From: Fulvivirgaceae bacterium JP3-4
Lineage (GTDB): Bacteria; Bacteroidota; Bacteroidia; Cytophagales; Cyclobacteriaceae
Direction of reading: 5' to 3'
NCBI GenBank assembly: GCA_029309925.1
Contig: JARKND010000001.1
Coordinates: forward strand, 992,001-1,056,000
DNA: 64,000 nucleotides
A model generated the notes under the pieces. The model was not told where the DNA came from. It saw nothing but the letters and a program-made list of their open reading frames with translations, and did no database searches. The stretch's first letter is position 1; each line of letters begins with the position of its first letter. A program made the translations under genes and the position numbers. Below, piece after piece: positions 1 through 8,784 of this stretch.

Positions 1-1137
1 TGGATCGAGGTCCGGATCGTCAGTGAAGTGATTGATGGTAGGCGGTACGATCGACTCTCTCAGCGCAAGGATACACGCAATTGTTTCAACGGCTCCGGCT
101 GCTCCGAGCAGGTGTCCTGTCATCGACTTGGTAGAGCTGATGTTCATTTTGTAAGCGTGCTCACCAAATACCTTCTGGATGGCTTTGATCTCACCGATAT
201 CACCGAGCGGTGTAGAGGTGCCGTGTGTGTTGATGTAATCGATATCTTCCGGTTTGATACCGGCATCTTCGAGGGCATTGTACATCACCTGAATGATACC
301 AGCGCCTTCCGGGTGCGGGGCAGTGATGTGGTACGCATCGGACGACATTCCGCCACCGATGACCTCTGCATAAATTTTAGCACCGCGCTTTTTCGCGTGC
401 TCGTATTCTTCGAGAATGATAGCACCTGCTCCTTCACCGAGCACGAAGCCATCGCGGTCTTTGTCATAAGGTCTTGAAGCAGTTTCCGGAGAGTCGTTGC
501 GTTCAGACAATGCCTTCAAAGCATTGAATCCACCGACACCTGCTTCACACACTGCTGCTTCTGACCCACCGGACACGATGATGTCAGCTTTGCCAAGTCG
601 CAGGAATGTAAATGCATCATACAAAGCGTTCGTTGATGATGCGCATGCTGAAACCGTAACGTAGTTAGGACCGCGGAAGCCATATTTAATAGAAATATGA
701 CCTGCGCTCAAGTCCGGAATCATTTTAGGAATGAAGAAAGGGTTGAAGCGAGGAGTGCCGTCACCTTTAGTATATGATTTTACTTCTTCCTGAAAGGTTA
801 ACAACCCCCCGATACCTGAACCCCAAATCACACCGATGCGGTTGGGATTAAGTTCGGTCAGGGGGAGGTTTGAATCTTTGATGGCCTCATCCACGGCAAC
901 CATGGCGTACTGCGCGAAAGGGTCCATCTTGCGGGCCTCTTTGCGGTCCATGAAATTACCGATATCAAAGTTTTTTACTTCGCAGGCAAACTTCGTTTTG
1001 AATTTTGACGAGTCGAAGCGCGTAATAGGCGCTGCACCGCTTTTACCGTTCTTCAGTCCATCCCAATACTCGTTCAAAGTATTGCCGATGGGTGTGAGTG
1101 CACCAAGCCCCGTAACGACTACTCGCTTCAACTGCAT
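1..1137 (-). CDS. fabF: 3-oxoacyl-ACP synthase II (FabF), 3' end beyond window
   Basis: Condensing enzyme of type II fatty acid synthesis; it elongates acyl-ACP with malonyl-ACP in the cytoplasm. About 379 codons are visible and the frame stays open to the left edge, so the C-terminus (roughly 35-40 residues) is missing. The thiolase fold is clear: start MQLKRVVVTGLGALTPIGN, nucleophile Cys in VSACASS near residue 165, catalytic His in NTHGTSTPLGD near 305, and the GHLLGAAGAVE loop near 342. The ATG lies 37 bp after the acpP stop on the same strand, the usual acpP-fabF operon. A close paralogue starts at 63590. Confidence 0.96.
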   Translation of the reverse strand, partial: MQLKRVVVTGLGALTPIGNTLNEYWDGLKNGKSGAAPITRFDSSKFKTKFACEVKNFDIGNFMDRKEARKMDPFAQYAMVAVDEAIKDSNLPLTELNPNRIGVIWGSGIGGLLTFQEEVKSYTKGDGTPRFNPFFIPKMIPDLSAGHISIKYGFRGPNYVTVSACASSTNALYDAFTFLRLGKADIIVSGGSEAAVCEAGVGGFNALKALSERNDSPETASRPYDKDRDGFVLGEGAGAIILEEYEHAKKRGAKIYAEVIGGGMSSDAYHITAPHPEGAGIIQVMYNALEDAGIKPEDIDYINTHGTSTPLGDIGEIKAIQKVFGEHAYKMNISSTKSMTGHLLGAAGAVETIACILALRESIVPPTINHFTDDPDLDP

Positions 1138-1174
1138 GTTCAAATGGATGTGGTTGATTAATGATAATCAAATA

Positions 1175-1414
1175 TTATTTCTTAACGTTTTGCTCAAGAT
1201 AGGAGATCGCCTGGCCTACAGTGGAGATGTTTTCGGCCTGATCATCTGGGATAGAGATATTGAATTCCTTTTCGAATTCCATGATCAACTCAACGGTATC
1301 TAATGAATCTGCTCCAAGATCGTTAGTAAAGCTAGCCTCAGGAGTAACTTCAGATTCTTCAACACCAAGTTTCTCGATGATGATCTGTTTTACTTTTTGT
1401 GCAATTTCAGACAT
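1175..1414 (-). CDS. acpP: Acyl carrier protein
   Basis: 79 residues, acidic, full length for the family. The 4'-phosphopantetheine attachment serine is Ser37 in the motif [10 protein letters not shown]. The protein carries growing acyl chains between the fatty acid synthase enzymes. It is the first gene of the acpP-fabF operon read leftwards. The start ATG gives the typical MSEIAQKVK beginning. Confidence 0.97.
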   Translation of the reverse strand: MSEIAQKVKQIIIEKLGVEESEVTPEASFTNDLGADSLDTVELIMEFEKEFNISIPDDQAENISTVGQAISYLEQNVKK

Positions 1415-1446
1415 GTTTTTACGGTTTAATGATTTAAAAATCTCTG

Positions 1447-1478
1447 CAAAGAAAGAGATTTAGCGCAATATTGTCAAA
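1447..1478 (-). promoter_or_regulatory. Possible promoter of acpP-fabF
   Basis: On the minus strand a TTTG is followed about 20 nt later by TTTCTTTG, which differs from the Bacteroidota -7 consensus TAnnTTTG at one fixed base. It lies 33-64 bp upstream of the acpP ATG. Position and spacing fit; the match is imperfect. Confidence 0.35.
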
Positions 1479-1529
1479 CTTTTTTGATCTTGGTCAAATT
1501 GGGCTAAAACGTGTGTTTTCGGTTAAAAA

Positions 1530-1949
1530 ATGAAGAAAAGCAGGTTAGTAATCGACTATGAATACAACTTCGAACTCATCGGAATCACTACGGCCGTTCG
1601 CGGTTACAGGCTGGCGTGGGAACTGAACCAGCGCCTCGGGATTACACTGGTGAAACAACCCGACCTGGTGGTCGGTTTTAAGAATCAGGAGGAGAAATCG
1701 TTCTCCTTTTATGCATTTGAAACGCCTCTCAATCGTTTGAAAGTCTTTAAAAACCGTCCAACCGATCAGGAAACGGGAAAGTATTTCCTGATCCCTGAGT
1801 TTCCTCACTTTGATTTCATAATTTTGGCGGCCATGGAAGAGCATAAGCATCAGCAATTGATTGATTTACTGAAATCTGTTCCGTCCATTCAACTGGTGAG
1901 TCCGATTGCCCTGGAAGGACTCAAATCAAAATCCAATTTCATTTTCTGA
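1530..1949 (+). CDS. IPExxxVDY family protein
   Basis: 139 residues, function unknown. The name-giving motif is present in variant form as LIPEFPHFDFII around residue 90. The family is known from Bacteroidota, where it lies near acpP, fabF and pyk, as here: divergent from acpP and 58 bp upstream of the likely pyk start, probably co-transcribed with it. No signal peptide or membrane segment is visible, so it is probably cytoplasmic. Confidence 0.8.
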   Translation: MKKSRLVIDYEYNFELIGITTAVRGYRLAWELNQRLGITLVKQPDLVVGFKNQEEKSFSFYAFETPLNRLKVFKNRPTDQETGKYFLIPEFPHFDFIILAAMEEHKHQQLIDLLKSVPSIQLVSPIALEGLKSKSNFIF

Positions 1950-2007
1950 TCATGTTCCAACTTACACCAAAGAGCATCTCTACTTTATTGTTTATATCCT
2001 GAACCTT

Positions 2008-3438
2008 ATGTTTGAAAAAATTTCTTACAACAAAACGAAGATTGTTGCCACAGTAGGTCCTGCTTCCAACAACAAGGACATGCTTCGTGCGCTTATTAAA
2101 GAAGGTGTTGATGTTTTTCGTCTTAATTTTTCTCACGGCAGTCACGAAGATCACCTCAAGGTGATAAACGCAGTTCGTGAACTCAACCAGGAGCTCGGCA
2201 CAACCGTTTCGCTTTTGCAAGATCTCCAGGGACCAAAAATCCGCGTGCAGGAAATGCAACCTGACACCACGATTGTGCGCGGACAGGAACTTATCATCAC
2301 TACACGTCAGTTGCTCGGCAATAATGAGATCTGCAGCACTTCCTATACGAACCTTCCACGGGATGTCAAGTTCGGGGACATGATCCTCATCGATGACGGA
2401 AAGATTGAATTAAAAGTAAAAGAAGTTCGCGATACAGATGTGGTGACGGAAGTGGTGTATGGCGGGCCGTTGAAATCACGCAAGGGTATAAATCTTCCGT
2501 TCACAAAAGTGTCAGCGCCATCATTGACTGAAAAGGATTTAAAAGATCTTGAATTTGGGATCAAGCATGATGTGGACTGGATTGCATTGTCATTCGTGCG
2601 TAAAGCATCGGATATCTATGCACTCCGTGAGATCATCGATCAGAATAAGTCCACCTGCCGGATTGTTGCAAAAATTGAAAAACCGGAGGCATTGAGCAAC
2701 ATCGATGAGATCATTGCAGCTACCGATGCGTGTATGGTTGCCCGTGGTGACCTGGGTGTTGAGATCTGGCTGGAAGAAGTTCCGATGGTTCAGAAAATGC
2801 TCGTGGAGAAATGTAATAAGGCGGGTAAACCTGTTATTGTCGCAACTCAGATGATGGAGAGTATGATTGAGAATCCTCGTCCTACGCGCGCTGAGACAAA
2901 TGACGTGGCAAACTCGGTGATGGATGGTGCAGATGCGGTTATGCTGTCTGCAGAAACAGCTGCCGGAAAGTATCCGATCGAAGTAATCCGCTCGATGGTC
3001 CGCACCATCGCTTCTGTTGAAAAGAATCCGAATATTTATTTCCGTTTCCGTGAGCCCGATCCTACATCGTCAATTTACGTGAACGATGCGCTGGTTCTTG
3101 CAGCCTGTAAACTTGCTAAAGACGTTGGCGCAAAAGCGATTGTGGGCATGACTGCCTCCGGTTACACGGCATTCAAGTCGTCATCACACCGGCCAAATGC
3201 TAATATTTTTGTGTTCACGGGCAATCGCTCGCTGATCAACAAAATGAATCTGGTGTGGGGTTCGCGCGCATATGTGTACGACAAAAATGATTCAACCGAT
3301 GAAACGATCTCAGACGTTGAAGCAATTCTTAAACGTGAGGGGCATGTGAGAAGCGGAGACATCTTCATATTTCTCGCAAGCATGCCGATCAGTGAGAGAG
3401 CCAGGACGAATACGTTGAAAATTAATATTGTGAAATAA
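2008..3438 (+). CDS. pyk: Pyruvate kinase
   Basis: Last step of glycolysis: phosphoenolpyruvate + ADP to pyruvate + ATP. I choose the ATG giving MFEKISYNKTKIVATVGPAS (476 residues); an in-frame ATG at 1906 would add 34 unrelated residues and overlap the upstream gene. Visible motifs are RLNFSHG (substrate site), the VAKIEKPEAL active-site segment, ARGDLGVE (metal binding) and the signature VATQMMESMIENPRPTRAE. The C-terminal domain is complete. Confidence 0.97.
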   Translation: MFEKISYNKTKIVATVGPASNNKDMLRALIKEGVDVFRLNFSHGSHEDHLKVINAVRELNQELGTTVSLLQDLQGPKIRVQEMQPDTTIVRGQELIITTRQLLGNNEICSTSYTNLPRDVKFGDMILIDDGKIELKVKEVRDTDVVTEVVYGGPLKSRKGINLPFTKVSAPSLTEKDLKDLEFGIKHDVDWIALSFVRKASDIYALREIIDQNKSTCRIVAKIEKPEALSNIDEIIAATDACMVARGDLGVEIWLEEVPMVQKMLVEKCNKAGKPVIVATQMMESMIENPRPTRAETNDVANSVMDGADAVMLSAETAAGKYPIEVIRSMVRTIASVEKNPNIYFRFREPDPTSSIYVNDALVLAACKLAKDVGAKAIVGMTASGYTAFKSSSHRPNANIFVFTGNRSLINKMNLVWGSRAYVYDKNDSTDETISDVEAILKREGHVRSGDIFIFLASMPISERARTNTLKINIVK

Positions 3439-3466
3439 GCTGAAAGCTTAAGGCGAAGAGCTGAAA

Positions 3467-3496
3467 GTCGATGTCATGTGACATCGGCTTTTTTTG
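3467..3496 (+). terminator. Intrinsic terminator after pyk
   Basis: Stem GTCGATGTCA/TGACATCGGC (one G-T pair) with a tiny loop, directly followed by a run of seven T, 28 bp after the pyk stop codon. Confidence 0.8.
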
Positions 3497-3513
3497 TTTC
3501 CCCGGCTTCGGGA

Positions 3514-3633
3514 GATAGCCACCAAGGCACCAAGGCACAAAGGCGCACTAAGAGTTCTGTGCTTTGATGAACACCATCATGTACTATCAAGCTCTTGGTG
3601 TTACCTGGTGTTCTTAGTGTCTTGGTGGGTATC
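3514..3633. repeat. Imperfect inverted repeat built of CACCAAGG-type words
   Basis: The left arm begins GATAGCCACCAAGGCAC and the right arm is close to its reverse complement, ending GTGTCTTGGTGGGTATC. Inside, CACCAAGG/CAAGGCAC words repeat on the left and their complements on the right, so the ~120-bp segment can fold into one long imperfect hairpin. Its right end includes part of the stop codon of the NFACT gene (3632-3634, minus strand), so the hairpin forms the start of that gene's 3' untranslated region. It looks like a MITE-like or word-expansion repeat; no transposase is near. Confidence 0.7.
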
Positions 3634-5182
3634 AGTTCAGCTTAGGCACGGCCATGATAATTTCTTCCCGTTCCACCACTACCATCCCTGCCGGATCGCC
3701 TTTTCTTTTTCTTACAAATTTTTTTGGCGTGACGATAACGGGGCAGAGTGAATCGTTTTTCCTTTTGGAATTATAGGCAGCTAATTCGGCTGCGCGTTCA
3801 ATTACATCTTTTGGAAAGTTCTTACCAGCCTGGTACTTGATTATTACATGCGATCCTGCCACGTCTTTCGCATGGAGCCACAGATCTTCCTTATAGGACA
3901 GTTTCAGCGTAAGCACATCGTTGCTCCCGGCATTCCTGCCCACCCAGATCTTATAGCCCTTGAAAATAAACTCATGATAGGGTAACGACTCGTCATCCTT
4001 CTTTTCTTTCAACGACTGGGCTTTTGTAAAACGTTCAAGCTCTTTTGCCGATGTGGCTTCGCGAATCGAAATCAGTTCATCTTCCATTCGCGAAATTTCC
4101 TTGAGTTTTGACTCAAGTGTCTCATTCAGTTTGTCAATCTCGATCTGCTGATTTTTCGCTTTACGGTAAAACGTTTCGGCATTCTTCTGAGGCGACTGAT
4201 CTTTCCGGAGCCTGATTTCCACCCGCTTATTATCATTGTAAAAGTTTTCAACGGTGATTTTTTCTGCACCCGGACCGATCGCATGCATATTCGCCATCAC
4301 GAGGTCGGCCCACACCTTGTAATTATTGTTATCACGAACCTGGTTCAGCTTACCAAGCGTTTTTGTATAATAGTTCTTTGATGATTGGATTTTGGATGTA
4401 AGCTGACTGATTAGCCGCTGCTGTTGCGCTTCGAAACCGGAGGCTTGTGATGATGCGTAAAAGAATTCATTCAATGCCTCCAGCGGATCACCAAATTTTC
4501 GTTTTACGATCCCTGCCCCGAATAATGTCAGGGTTGGTTTTGCGTCTATTTCACAGATAAAAAAATCAGTTGCACGCTCAAGCCTGTCACGTGTGTTGAC
4601 AATCATCTTCCACTGGTCTTCACTGTCAAAGTTTCCAAAGCCCTCGTGGTGCAGGTGTTGCCAGACAGTTTTTCCAAAAGTGAAATAGAGCGCAGAAGGA
4701 CTTTTTCGATGGGTCTCAAATGCTTCGAAGCTCCAGTCAATCTCGCGGTCAAGCGAGTCCAGTCTTATCTTACTGTCAGCAACGAGGGAATTTTTAAATA
4801 ATAAAGGCTCATCTTGTTTTTCAAATACGAGTATGTTCGCCTTGTTGCCGTGCAGCTTGAAGAGAAGTTGGATATCATCTGAAAGAGCAATTGCAAAACT
4901 TCGCTCATTATTAAACTGACGGATCGTTTGTACCCTTCGGCCAATGATGGTTTCGAAGAGATCGATGCTGTTCTTTCTGGCACGATGAAACTCCCTGGGA
5001 AATGATAGCGTGCTCAGCTGCGGTGTCAGGGACGCCTTGATGAAAAAGGGGAGGGTCGCAGTTTCAAATCGAATAACAAGTTCGTCTTTGTTCTGACTGA
5101 AACATTCTGAAATGACAGTGCCGCTCAGCACTTGTTCCAGTGCCGGGGAAAGTTTTCTCAGGAAGTAGTAGTTGTTGTGCAA
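3632..5182 (-). CDS. NFACT-family RNA-binding protein (RqcH/Rqc2-like)
   Basis: 516 residues. Proteins of the NFACT family (FbpA/RqcH in Firmicutes, Rqc2 in eukaryotes) bind peptidyl-tRNA-blocked large ribosomal subunits, and some add C-terminal Ala tails. The layout fits: divergent NFACT-N region to about residue 250, coiled coils at ~260-400, then the NFACT-R domain from ~405 with FKGYKIWVGRNAGSND and DLWLHAKDVAGSHVII. RqcH-type tailing activity in Bacteroidota is inference; the family call rests mainly on the strong C-terminal domain. The gene is monocistronic, convergent with pyk. Confidence 0.85.
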   Translation of the reverse strand: MHNNYYFLRKLSPALEQVLSGTVISECFSQNKDELVIRFETATLPFFIKASLTPQLSTLSFPREFHRARKNSIDLFETIIGRRVQTIRQFNNERSFAIALSDDIQLLFKLHGNKANILVFEKQDEPLLFKNSLVADSKIRLDSLDREIDWSFEAFETHRKSPSALYFTFGKTVWQHLHHEGFGNFDSEDQWKMIVNTRDRLERATDFFICEIDAKPTLTLFGAGIVKRKFGDPLEALNEFFYASSQASGFEAQQQRLISQLTSKIQSSKNYYTKTLGKLNQVRDNNNYKVWADLVMANMHAIGPGAEKITVENFYNDNKRVEIRLRKDQSPQKNAETFYRKAKNQQIEIDKLNETLESKLKEISRMEDELISIREATSAKELERFTKAQSLKEKKDDESLPYHEFIFKGYKIWVGRNAGSNDVLTLKLSYKEDLWLHAKDVAGSHVIIKYQAGKNFPKDVIERAAELAAYNSKRKNDSLCPVIVTPKKFVRKRKGDPAGMVVVEREEIIMAVPKLN

Positions 5183-5219
5183 GCTTTCAGTTGAGAAAGC
5201 CTAAAGATAAGAAACAAGA

Positions 5220-5981
5220 TCAAAGCGTAAGCTGCAGTCCGTCATAGGCCAGGGAAATGTTCTCCGGCAATTCATCCGTCACTTTTGCATGTCTTCCGAG
5301 CTTATGACTCATATGGGTAAAATATGCTTTGTCAGGTTTGATGCGATTCACCATCTCGATCGCTTCTTCAAGATTAAAATGCGAGATATGCTGTTCGCGC
5401 TGAAGGGCGTTCAGCACGAGGATCTTTGTGCCTTTCAGTCGTTGCATGGTTTCTTCAGGGATGAATTTGGCATCCGTGATATAACTGAAGTCGCCAACGC
5501 GAAATCCCATGACCGGAAGCCGCAGGTGCAGAACATGCAGCGGAAGTATATCCACTCCGTTGATGTTGAAAGCGTCATTGTCGACCAGACGGAGTGTAAT
5601 GCGCGGGATCCCCGGATAATATTTTTCTGCGAAGGCGTAGGCGAACTCTGTGCGGATCTGGTCCAGTACCTGCTGTGTTCCATAGACGGGCATATCCATC
5701 TGGTGGAGGAAATTGTAAGCCCGTACATCGTCCAGGCCGGCAGTGTGATCGCGATGTGCGTGTGTCAGCAGCACTGCATCGATGCGGGCAACTCTTTCGC
5801 GCAGCATCTGCTGCCTGAAGTCAGGGCCGGTGTCAACGACAAATGTCTGGTCTGAAATCTGAATGGAAATGGAAGTCCGGAGTCGCTTGTCGCGATAGTC
5901 CAGGGAAGTGCACACATCGCACGTGCAGCCGATCACAGGCACACCTTGAGAAGTACCGGTGCCCAGGAACGTTACCTTCAA
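5220..5981 (-). CDS. MBL-fold metallohydrolase, PhnP-like
   Basis: 253 residues with a metallo-beta-lactamase fold. The metal site THAHRDH is at residues 73-79 and an extra CTCDVC zinc-type cluster at 19-24 matches phosphoribosyl 1,2-cyclic phosphate phosphodiesterase (PhnP)-like proteins; a further conserved THMSHKLGRH lies near the C-terminus. Substrate is probably a cyclic phosphate or phosphodiester; no phn genes are nearby, so the PhnP role is not supported by context. Its ATG overlaps the stop of the upstream 90-residue gene by 4 bp. Confidence 0.85.
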   Translation of the reverse strand: MKVTFLGTGTSQGVPVIGCTCDVCTSLDYRDKRLRTSISIQISDQTFVVDTGPDFRQQMLRERVARIDAVLLTHAHRDHTAGLDDVRAYNFLHQMDMPVYGTQQVLDQIRTEFAYAFAEKYYPGIPRITLRLVDNDAFNINGVDILPLHVLHLRLPVMGFRVGDFSYITDAKFIPEETMQRLKGTKILVLNALQREQHISHFNLEEAIEMVNRIKPDKAYFTHMSHKLGRHAKVTDELPENISLAYDGLQLTL

Positions 5982-6250
5982 GCCGCTTGTGATTGTTGGA
6001 AGAGTTCTTCGTGAAGTTTAAGACTCTTTTCAGAAAAACGCGTTGTGTCCAGCGAGATGCTCTTGAGAAGATCCAGCAGCGTGTTGATCTTTCCTTCAGT
6101 AGGGTAGAATTTATTCACGATGATGATCTTCTGATCCTTCAATACACAATACCCTGACTTGAAATTCCCTTTTTCGTACCGAAGGGTGTAGTCCGATTCG
6201 GCAATAAGATCTTCAAGTTTGGTCAAAAATTGCGTGGTGTATTTAATCAT
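5978..6250 (-). CDS. Conserved hypothetical protein (90 aa)
   Basis: A small soluble protein, rich in Lys and Leu, with a central beta segment (YCVLKDQKIIIVNKFYP) and a helical C-terminal half. I recognise no domain. ATGA-type overlap with the downstream MBL-fold gene shows translational coupling. Confidence 0.7.
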   Translation of the reverse strand: MIKYTTQFLTKLEDLIAESDYTLRYEKGNFKSGYCVLKDQKIIIVNKFYPTEGKINTLLDLLKSISLDTTRFSEKSLKLHEELFQQSQAA

Positions 6251-6275
6251 AGTGGTTAAAAAGTCGTCTCCAATA

Positions 6276-6283
6276 CAAAGATA
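6276..6283 (-). promoter_or_regulatory. -7 promoter element for the 6250-5220 operon
   Basis: TATCTTTG on the minus strand matches TAnnTTTG exactly and lies 26 bp upstream of the ATG at 6250. A TTTTTG lies 15 nt further upstream, closer than the usual 17-23, so only the -7 box is claimed. Confidence 0.45.
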
Positions 6284-6312
6284 AGTCTATTTTTCGTTCA
6301 AAAACGCGGTTT

Positions 6313-6352
6313 TGTGGAAAATCTTGTGGATAGAATTAATTCGTGTGGATAA
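6313..6352 (+). promoter_or_regulatory. Three direct DnaA-box-like 9-mers
   Basis: TGTGGAAAA (6313), TGTGGATAG (6325) and TGTGGATAA (6344) lie in the same orientation in 40 bp. The last is the exact reverse complement of the consensus DnaA box TTATCCACA; the other two differ by one base. They sit in a 216-bp AT-rich gap between divergent genes (5978-6250 and miaA). This could be an origin, a DnaA-regulated promoter, or chance. Confidence 0.45.
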
Positions 6353-6466
6353 CTCTTAGATTCCTAGCCAGTTCTCGCAATTATTTGATCTATTTGTAGA
6401 ATGCTTCGATAAATATCGGAATGGTGGCTTTGGGATTTTTGAGCTTAAACACTCACTTTTGCCCGA

Positions 6467-7390
6467 TTGGAAACGTGGAATAAAACACTGATCGTAATCG
6501 CTGGGCCCACGGCAGTTGGTAAGACCGACCTCGCTGTTCTGGTCGCAAAAAAACTCAAAACGGAGATCATTTCAGCTGACTCACGCCAATTTTTTCGCGA
6601 GCTCGAAGTAGGAACTGCAAAACCCTCAGCCTCAGCGTTGCACCAAGTGCCTCATCATTTCATCAATTCCCATTCGATCACCGAGCAATATGATGCAGCG
6701 CAGTTTGCCGAAGACGCCCTGAAAGTGATCAACCAGCTGTTTCAGGAGCGCGACACCTGTGTGATGTGCGGTGGATCCGGCTTGTACATCAAAGCTGTGA
6801 CTGAAGGTTTCGATGATATTCCTGAGATAGATGAAAGCATTCGCGAAAATCTGGTGCGCGAGTATCAGACAAACGGGATCGCCTGGCTTCAGCAAAGGAT
6901 GGAGATCGAGGACCCTTCTTATCTGGAAAAAATCGATCGCCAAAATCCGCACCGGTTGATCCGGGCCCTGGAAGTCAAATTAGGAACGGGAAAATCGCTG
7001 TCGGATTTTTTCACATCGCGCAAGACAGCTGCGCGTGACTTTGATGTCTTAAAGATAGGGCTCGAGTTGCCGCGTGAACTGTTGTACGACAGGATCGACA
7101 CGAGAATGGAACAGATGATCGCTGACGGATTGTTTGAAGAAGCTCAGCGCGTGTATCAATTTCGCTCGCATCAGGCACTGCAAACAGTTGGATACAAAGA
7201 GATTTTTGATTTCTTCGATGGACTTTACGATCGCGAAGAAGCAATACGATTGCTGAAGCGAAATTCAAGACGCTACGCCAAACGACAACTCACCTGGTTT
7301 AAGAAGGACAGCGAGTTTACGTGGTTTGACGCGCGGAAGCAAGATGAGATATTGAACTATATTGATAAACGATTACTAAATGACGAATAA
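6467..7390 (+). CDS. miaA: tRNA dimethylallyltransferase
   Basis: Transfers dimethylallyl to N6 of A37 in tRNAs reading U-starting codons. 307 residues, full length. The P-loop GPTAVGKT is at residues 13-20, followed by SADSRQFF and CGGSGLYIKAV; the C-terminal tRNA-binding part has RRYAKRQLTWFKK. No in-frame ATG lies at a suitable place, and translation most likely starts at TTG 6467, which gives the normal family N-terminus. The stop codon lies inside an inverted repeat. Confidence 0.95.
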   Translation: METWNKTLIVIAGPTAVGKTDLAVLVAKKLKTEIISADSRQFFRELEVGTAKPSASALHQVPHHFINSHSITEQYDAAQFAEDALKVINQLFQERDTCVMCGGSGLYIKAVTEGFDDIPEIDESIRENLVREYQTNGIAWLQQRMEIEDPSYLEKIDRQNPHRLIRALEVKLGTGKSLSDFFTSRKTAARDFDVLKIGLELPRELLYDRIDTRMEQMIADGLFEEAQRVYQFRSHQALQTVGYKEIFDFFDGLYDREEAIRLLKRNSRRYAKRQLTWFKKDSEFTWFDARKQDEILNYIDKRLLNDE

Positions 7391-7451
7391 CGAGTGACGA
7401 CTGACGAATAAATACAAACAGTATTTCAAAATCGTCATTCGTTATTCGTCA
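7381..7451. repeat. Inverted repeat overlapping the miaA stop
   Basis: Arms 7381-7400 (TGACGAATAACGAGTGACGA) and 7432-7451 are reverse complements with one mismatch, separated by 31 bp. The words TGACGAATAACGA are typical of intergenic simple-word repeats. The left arm contains the miaA stop codon, so the hairpin begins within the coding end and could act as an RNA 3' end or stabiliser. Confidence 0.75.
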
Positions 7452-7464
7452 TTCGTAATTCAAA

Positions 7465-8784
7465 ATGGCAGACACGACCAACAAAGTACTCATCATTACT
7501 TATTACTGGCCTCCGTCAGGCGGAAGCGGAGTTCAGCGTTGGCTGAAGTTTGTCAAATACTTGCCGCAACTCGGGTGGCAGCCGTATGTATTTACTCCCG
7601 AGAATCCCGCGTTCGACCTCAAAGATCCGTCTCTGCTGAAGCATGTGCCTGACGATGCAGAGATAATTCATTTTCCCATCTGGGAGCCGTATGAGATTTT
7701 TTTAAAACTTTCGAAACTCTTTGGCGGTGCGACATCAATTAAACCGACCGCAGTTGTCGGATCGAAAAAGCGTTCAGTCTTTCAGCGTTTCACTACCTGG
7801 ATACGAGGTAATTTTTTCATTCCTGATCCAAGAAAATTCTGGGTGAAGCCATCAGTGGAATTCCTTGAAGATTTTCTAGAAGCGAACAGGATCACAAAAA
7901 TTATCACAACCGGTCCTCCGCATAGCATGCATCTCATTGGTCTGAGGCTGAAGGAAAAAAATCCAAAGCTGATGTGGATCGCTGATTTCCGCGATCCATG
8001 GAGTGAATGGGGTTTTCTGGATACATTATCATTGAGCTCGCTTGCGCGAAAGCAGCATCGGAAACTTGAATCGAAGGTTTTGAAGCGTGCTGACCGCGTG
8101 GTGACGATAACCCCTTTTTACGTTCGCCATTTTGAGAGATTGGGCGGGAGAACAGTCGACTTACTTACCAATGGTTTTGACGAAGACGACTTCAGCCAAC
8201 TCAGCTATTCGAAGTCAGATCGTTTTACTATTCGCCATGTTGGTATTATCAACGAGAAGTGTGATCCGCGTCCATTCATGAATGCCCTGGCGGAATGGGC
8301 TATTGAAAATCCCGAAGCGGGAGCAAATACTTCGATCGAATTTATTGGTGAGGTGCACCCGGAATTTAAGAAGTTTGTCACTGACTCATCCACTCTCAAT
8401 CGCATGGCAACTTTCACGGGCAACATTCCTCACCAGGAGTTGATGAAGCAATATGGGGCTTCATCGCTCTTGCTCATCGTACTCACGGGTTACAAAGATG
8501 CCGAAGGATACATGCCTGGAAAATTGTTCGAATATATCGCTACCGGCCTGCCTATCCTTGGCATCGGACCAGAGGGTGGTGATGCAGCTGCATTACTTCG
8601 CGAAAGCGGGGGAGGCGTGATGATCGATGGTTCACGAAAAGACGAAATCAAGAAAGAGCTCTCGCTTCGCTTCAATGAATGGCAGCAAAACCAATCGCCC
8701 GTTGTGAAGAAATCTTCAGCTGCCGCATATTCACGAAAGGCAATTACGCAGCAGCTGATCAACCTGCTTCAGGTAAGACCGTAG
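7465..8784 (+). CDS. Glycosyltransferase, GT4-like (GT-B fold)
   Basis: 439 residues. The N-terminal donor loop TYYWPPSGGSGVQRW at ~12-26 and the C-terminal GT-B motif EYIATGLPILGIGPEGGDAA near 355-375 support a nucleotide-sugar-dependent transferase of the GT4/glycogen synthase superfamily, probably acting on a surface glycan. Substrate unknown. Its 3' end overlaps the convergent response-regulator gene by 16 bp. Confidence 0.85.
   Translation: MADTTNKVLIITYYWPPSGGSGVQRWLKFVKYLPQLGWQPYVFTPENPAFDLKDPSLLKHVPDDAEIIHFPIWEPYEIFLKLSKLFGGATSIKPTAVVGSKKRSVFQRFTTWIRGNFFIPDPRKFWVKPSVEFLEDFLEANRITKIITTGPPHSMHLIGLRLKEKNPKLMWIADFRDPWSEWGFLDTLSLSSLARKQHRKLESKVLKRADRVVTITPFYVRHFERLGGRTVDLLTNGFDEDDFSQLSYSKSDRFTIRHVGIINEKCDPRPFMNALAEWAIENPEAGANTSIEFIGEVHPEFKKFVTDSSTLNRMATFTGNIPHQELMKQYGASSLLLIVLTGYKDAEGYMPGKLFEYIATGLPILGIGPEGGDAAALLRESGGGVMIDGSRKDEIKKELSLRFNEWQQNQSPVVKKSSAAAYSRKAITQQLINLLQVRP

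Noticed and set aside
28-477. Plus-strand frame opposite fabF
   Set aside because: Shadow of the conserved fabF reading frame on the other strand.
1906-2007. Extended N-terminus of pyruvate kinase
   Set aside because: Overlaps the IPExxxVDY gene, and family members begin at the chosen Met.
3494-3751. Plus-strand frame of 85 codons
   Set aside because: Made of the inverted repeat and the antisense of the NFACT end.
5289-5855. Plus-strand frame of 188 codons opposite the MBL-fold gene
   Set aside because: Antisense shadow; the minus-strand frame has all metal-binding motifs.
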